Assembly (NCBI GenBank): GCA_030823965.1
Contig: JAVBYP010000246.1
Location: forward strand, 1 to 6,391
Reading direction: 5' to 3'
Length of the DNA stretch: 6,391 bases
DNA from: Sideroxydans sp.
GTDB lineage: Bacteria; Pseudomonadota; Gammaproteobacteria; Burkholderiales; Gallionellaceae
Positions 4,702 to 6,391 of this stretch are shown piece by piece (the first letter of the stretch is position 1; every line of letters starts with the position of its first letter). The position numbers and the translations under genes were made by a program. The notes under the pieces were generated by a model. The model had not been told where the DNA came from. It was given only the letters and a program-made list of their open reading frames with translations, and searched no databases.

Positions 4702-6391
4702 TAACCGCTGTTGCGCAAACCTGCGGCAATACCGTTGATGGTCAGGTGGATGGCGCGTTTCACCTTCTCATCGCTATCCCCTGCACGGTGGCGATACAGC
4801 AACGCAACTTGCAAGTGGTTGAGCGGGTCGATGTACGGTGTGCGCGTTGTCAGGCTGCGTGCCAAGGTCGGATTGTCTTCCAACAAGGTCGATGCTCCAG
4901 TGATGGAGAACAACATGTCGACAGTAGTCTGCCATTCCGCTTCGATAGCACCGAAGATACGCGCGCGCAATTCCTCGTCCGGCACCAACTCGGCGTAACG
5001 CGAAGCGATACCCATGTCGGTCTTGGATAACACCATGTCCATGTTGGACAACAGGCCACGGAAGAACGCCCAGTTCTTGTTCATCGCGCGCAACTGCTCC
5101 AACCCCGCATCACCTTCACGTTCGATGAACAGTTTCACCGCACTACCGAAGCCGAACCAGCCCGGCAGGATGGCGCGGTTCAAGCTCCAGCTGAACACCC
5201 ATGGGATGGCGCGCAAGTCTTCGATATTCTGCGTGGCGCGGCGCGCGGAGGGACGGCTGCCGATGTTGAGTTCTGCGATCTCGCGGATCGGTGTGGCAGC
5301 GAAGAAGTAATCGGTGAAGCCGGGTGTCTCGTACACCAACTTGCGATACGAAGCGAACGCGTCGCGGCTCATGCCTTCCATGATGCGATGGAACTCGGGC
5401 ATGGTGGAGTCATCACCGTGGTGATGCACCAAGGTCGCCTCCATCGTTGCAGCGACCAATATCTCAAGATTGCGACGACCGATCTCTGGATCAGAATATT
5501 TACTGGAGATGACCTCGCCCTGCTCAGTGATACGGATCTGTGCGTTCACGCTGCCTGGCGGTTGCGCCAAGATCGCTTGGTAGCTAGGGCCACCACCGCG
5601 ACCGACCGTGCCGCCGCGACCATGGAACAGGCGCAGCTCGATACCGTGTTTCTCGAACACCTTCACCAGCTCGACCTCGGCCTTGTACAACTCCCAGTTG
5701 GCAGTGAGGTAGCCACCGTCCTTGTTGCTGTCGGAGTAGCCCAGCATCACTTCTTGTGTGTTGTCGCGGCTCTTCAGCAGTTCGCGGTAGAACGGGATGG
5801 AGAACAACTCGTCCATGATAGGGCCGCAACCGCGCAAGTCTTCGATGGTCTCGAACAGCGGGATGATGTTGATGTGCAGATCATTGCCATTCAGCAGACC
5901 ACTCTGTTGCACCATCAGCGCCACTTCCAACATGTCGCTCACGGCATCGGTCTTCGAGATGATGTAGTTAGGCAATGCGTTGCGGCCGAAGCGTCTATGG
6001 ATGTCGGCAGCAGCGCGCATCAGGTTCAGCTCGCCCTTGGGTACGTCTGAGAACTTGTCCAGATCGGCTGAGAGTAGCTTGCCTGCTTGCAAAGCGACGA
6101 GCAGTGCCTTACGGCGACCAGCTTCGTCTAACTTCGAATAGTCAGCCACGCCCGCGTTCACCAGCAGCTCACCTACGGTCTGTTCGTGGATGGCGCTGTG
6201 CTGACGCATGTCCAATGGCGCCAAATGGAAACCGAACACTTCTGCCGCACGGCGCAGATAGGCCATACGACCACGCGACAGATACAAAGCGCCATGGTGT
6301 TCCAATGAATTGATGACGATGTCTAGATCGTTAATGAAATCCTGTGCGTTGGCGTACGGCGCGACATCTTTGCTCACAGGGTGCAGATGCT
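4701..6391 (-). CDS. ppc: Phosphoenolpyruvate carboxylase, C-terminal part (5' end beyond the window)
   Basis: The enzyme carboxylates phosphoenolpyruvate with bicarbonate to oxaloacetate, an anaplerotic, Mg-dependent cytoplasmic reaction. About 560 residues of a protein usually near 900 are visible. The frame stays open to the right edge, so the GTG at 6375-6377 is internal and not the start. Diagnostic motifs, read on the - strand, are FGFHLAPLDMRQHS, PLFETIEDL, GYSDSNKDGG (5712-5741), the glycine-rich catalytic loop FHGRGGTVGRGGG (about 5589-5627), QPPGS, EQGEVI, GSRPSARR (5238-5261), LRAIPW, YIDPLNHLQ and the conserved C-terminus GIAAGLRNSG. I see no frameshift or missing catalytic residue. 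The stop TAA (4701-4703) adjoins the palindromic element, but the normal RN(T/S)G end shows the coding sequence is not truncated. Allosteric sites lie partly outside the window. The gene converges with csp-infA and shares the terminator at 4510-4534. Confidence 0.97.
   Translation of the reverse strand, partial: HLHPVSKDVAPYANAQDFINDLDIVINSLEHHGALYLSRGRMAYLRRAAEVFGFHLAPLDMRQHSAIHEQTVGELLVNAGVADYSKLDEAGRRKALLVALQAGKLLSADLDKFSDVPKGELNLMRAAADIHRRFGRNALPNYIISKTDAVSDMLEVALMVQQSGLLNGNDLHINIIPLFETIEDLRGCGPIMDELFSIPFYRELLKSRDNTQEVMLGYSDSNKDGGYLTANWELYKAEVELVKVFEKHGIELRLFHGRGGTVGRGGGPSYQAILAQPPGSVNAQIRITEQGEVISSKYSDPEIGRRNLEILVAATMEATLVHHHGDDSTMPEFHRIMEGMSRDAFASYRKLVYETPGFTDYFFAATPIREIAELNIGSRPSARRATQNIEDLRAIPWVFSWSLNRAILPGWFGFGSAVKLFIEREGDAGLEQLRAMNKNWAFFRGLLSNMDMVLSKTDMGIASRYAELVPDEELRARIFGAIEAEWQTTVDMLFSITGASTLLEDNPTLARSLTTRTPYIDPLNHLQVALLYRHRAGDSDEKVKRAIHLTINGIAAGLRNSG

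Noticed and set aside
4695..5030. 111-codon open frame on the + strand
   Set aside because: It is antisense to the ppc 3' end and begins within the repeat border, with no family resemblance.
5388..6050. 220-codon open frame on the + strand
   Set aside because: It lies wholly antisense to well-conserved ppc sequence, has no recognisable domain or ribosome binding site, and is rich in His, Gln and Val as expected for a shadow frame.
6375..6377. GTG as start of the ppc gene
   Set aside because: The frame remains open to the edge, and PEP carboxylase needs several hundred more N-terminal residues.

Overview
The window looks like the chromosome of a betaproteobacterium. The evidence is a moderate GC content, a long-form cold-shock protein directly followed by a second-type IF-1 gene, a betaproteobacterial-looking PEP carboxylase, and a large PAS-PAS-GGDEF-EAL receptor of the kind common in Gallionellaceae and related Nitrosomonadales. 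The lineage is an inference from protein style, not a measured placement.

Region 1 (1-3819, + strand) is a two-gene signalling unit. A periplasmic solute-binding protein of the amino-acid-binding type (SBP_bac_3), cut by the left edge inside its signal peptide, overlaps by ATGA the start of a 1009-residue inner-membrane c-di-GMP enzyme. That enzyme has a periplasmic dCACHE-like sensor, two PAS domains, and GGDEF and EAL domains that both look catalytically intact. No transporter permease or ATPase is visible, so the binding protein probably acts as a ligand-sensing partner of the receptor rather than in uptake. The closest known logic is NspS-MbaA of Vibrio cholerae.

Region 2 (3820-4485, + strand) starts with a 196-base leader or intergenic region. 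It ends in two mutually exclusive short hairpins, a U-rich tract and a strong ribosome binding site. A 67-residue cold-shock protein follows, and five bases after its stop comes infA, encoding an 86-residue IF-1 with a Pro/Arg-rich tail. The pairing joins an RNA chaperone and an initiation factor in what is probably one cold- or stress-related transcript.

Region 3 (4486-4700) is the convergent intergenic region. It holds a strong bidirectional terminator (4510-4534) and a 144-bp imperfect palindrome (4558-4701) that looks like a non-coding MITE-type repeat and touches the ppc stop codon.

Region 4 (4701-6391, - strand) is the C-terminal roughly 560 residues of phosphoenolpyruvate carboxylase (ppc). 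It has intact active-site motifs, and its 5' part lies beyond the right edge.
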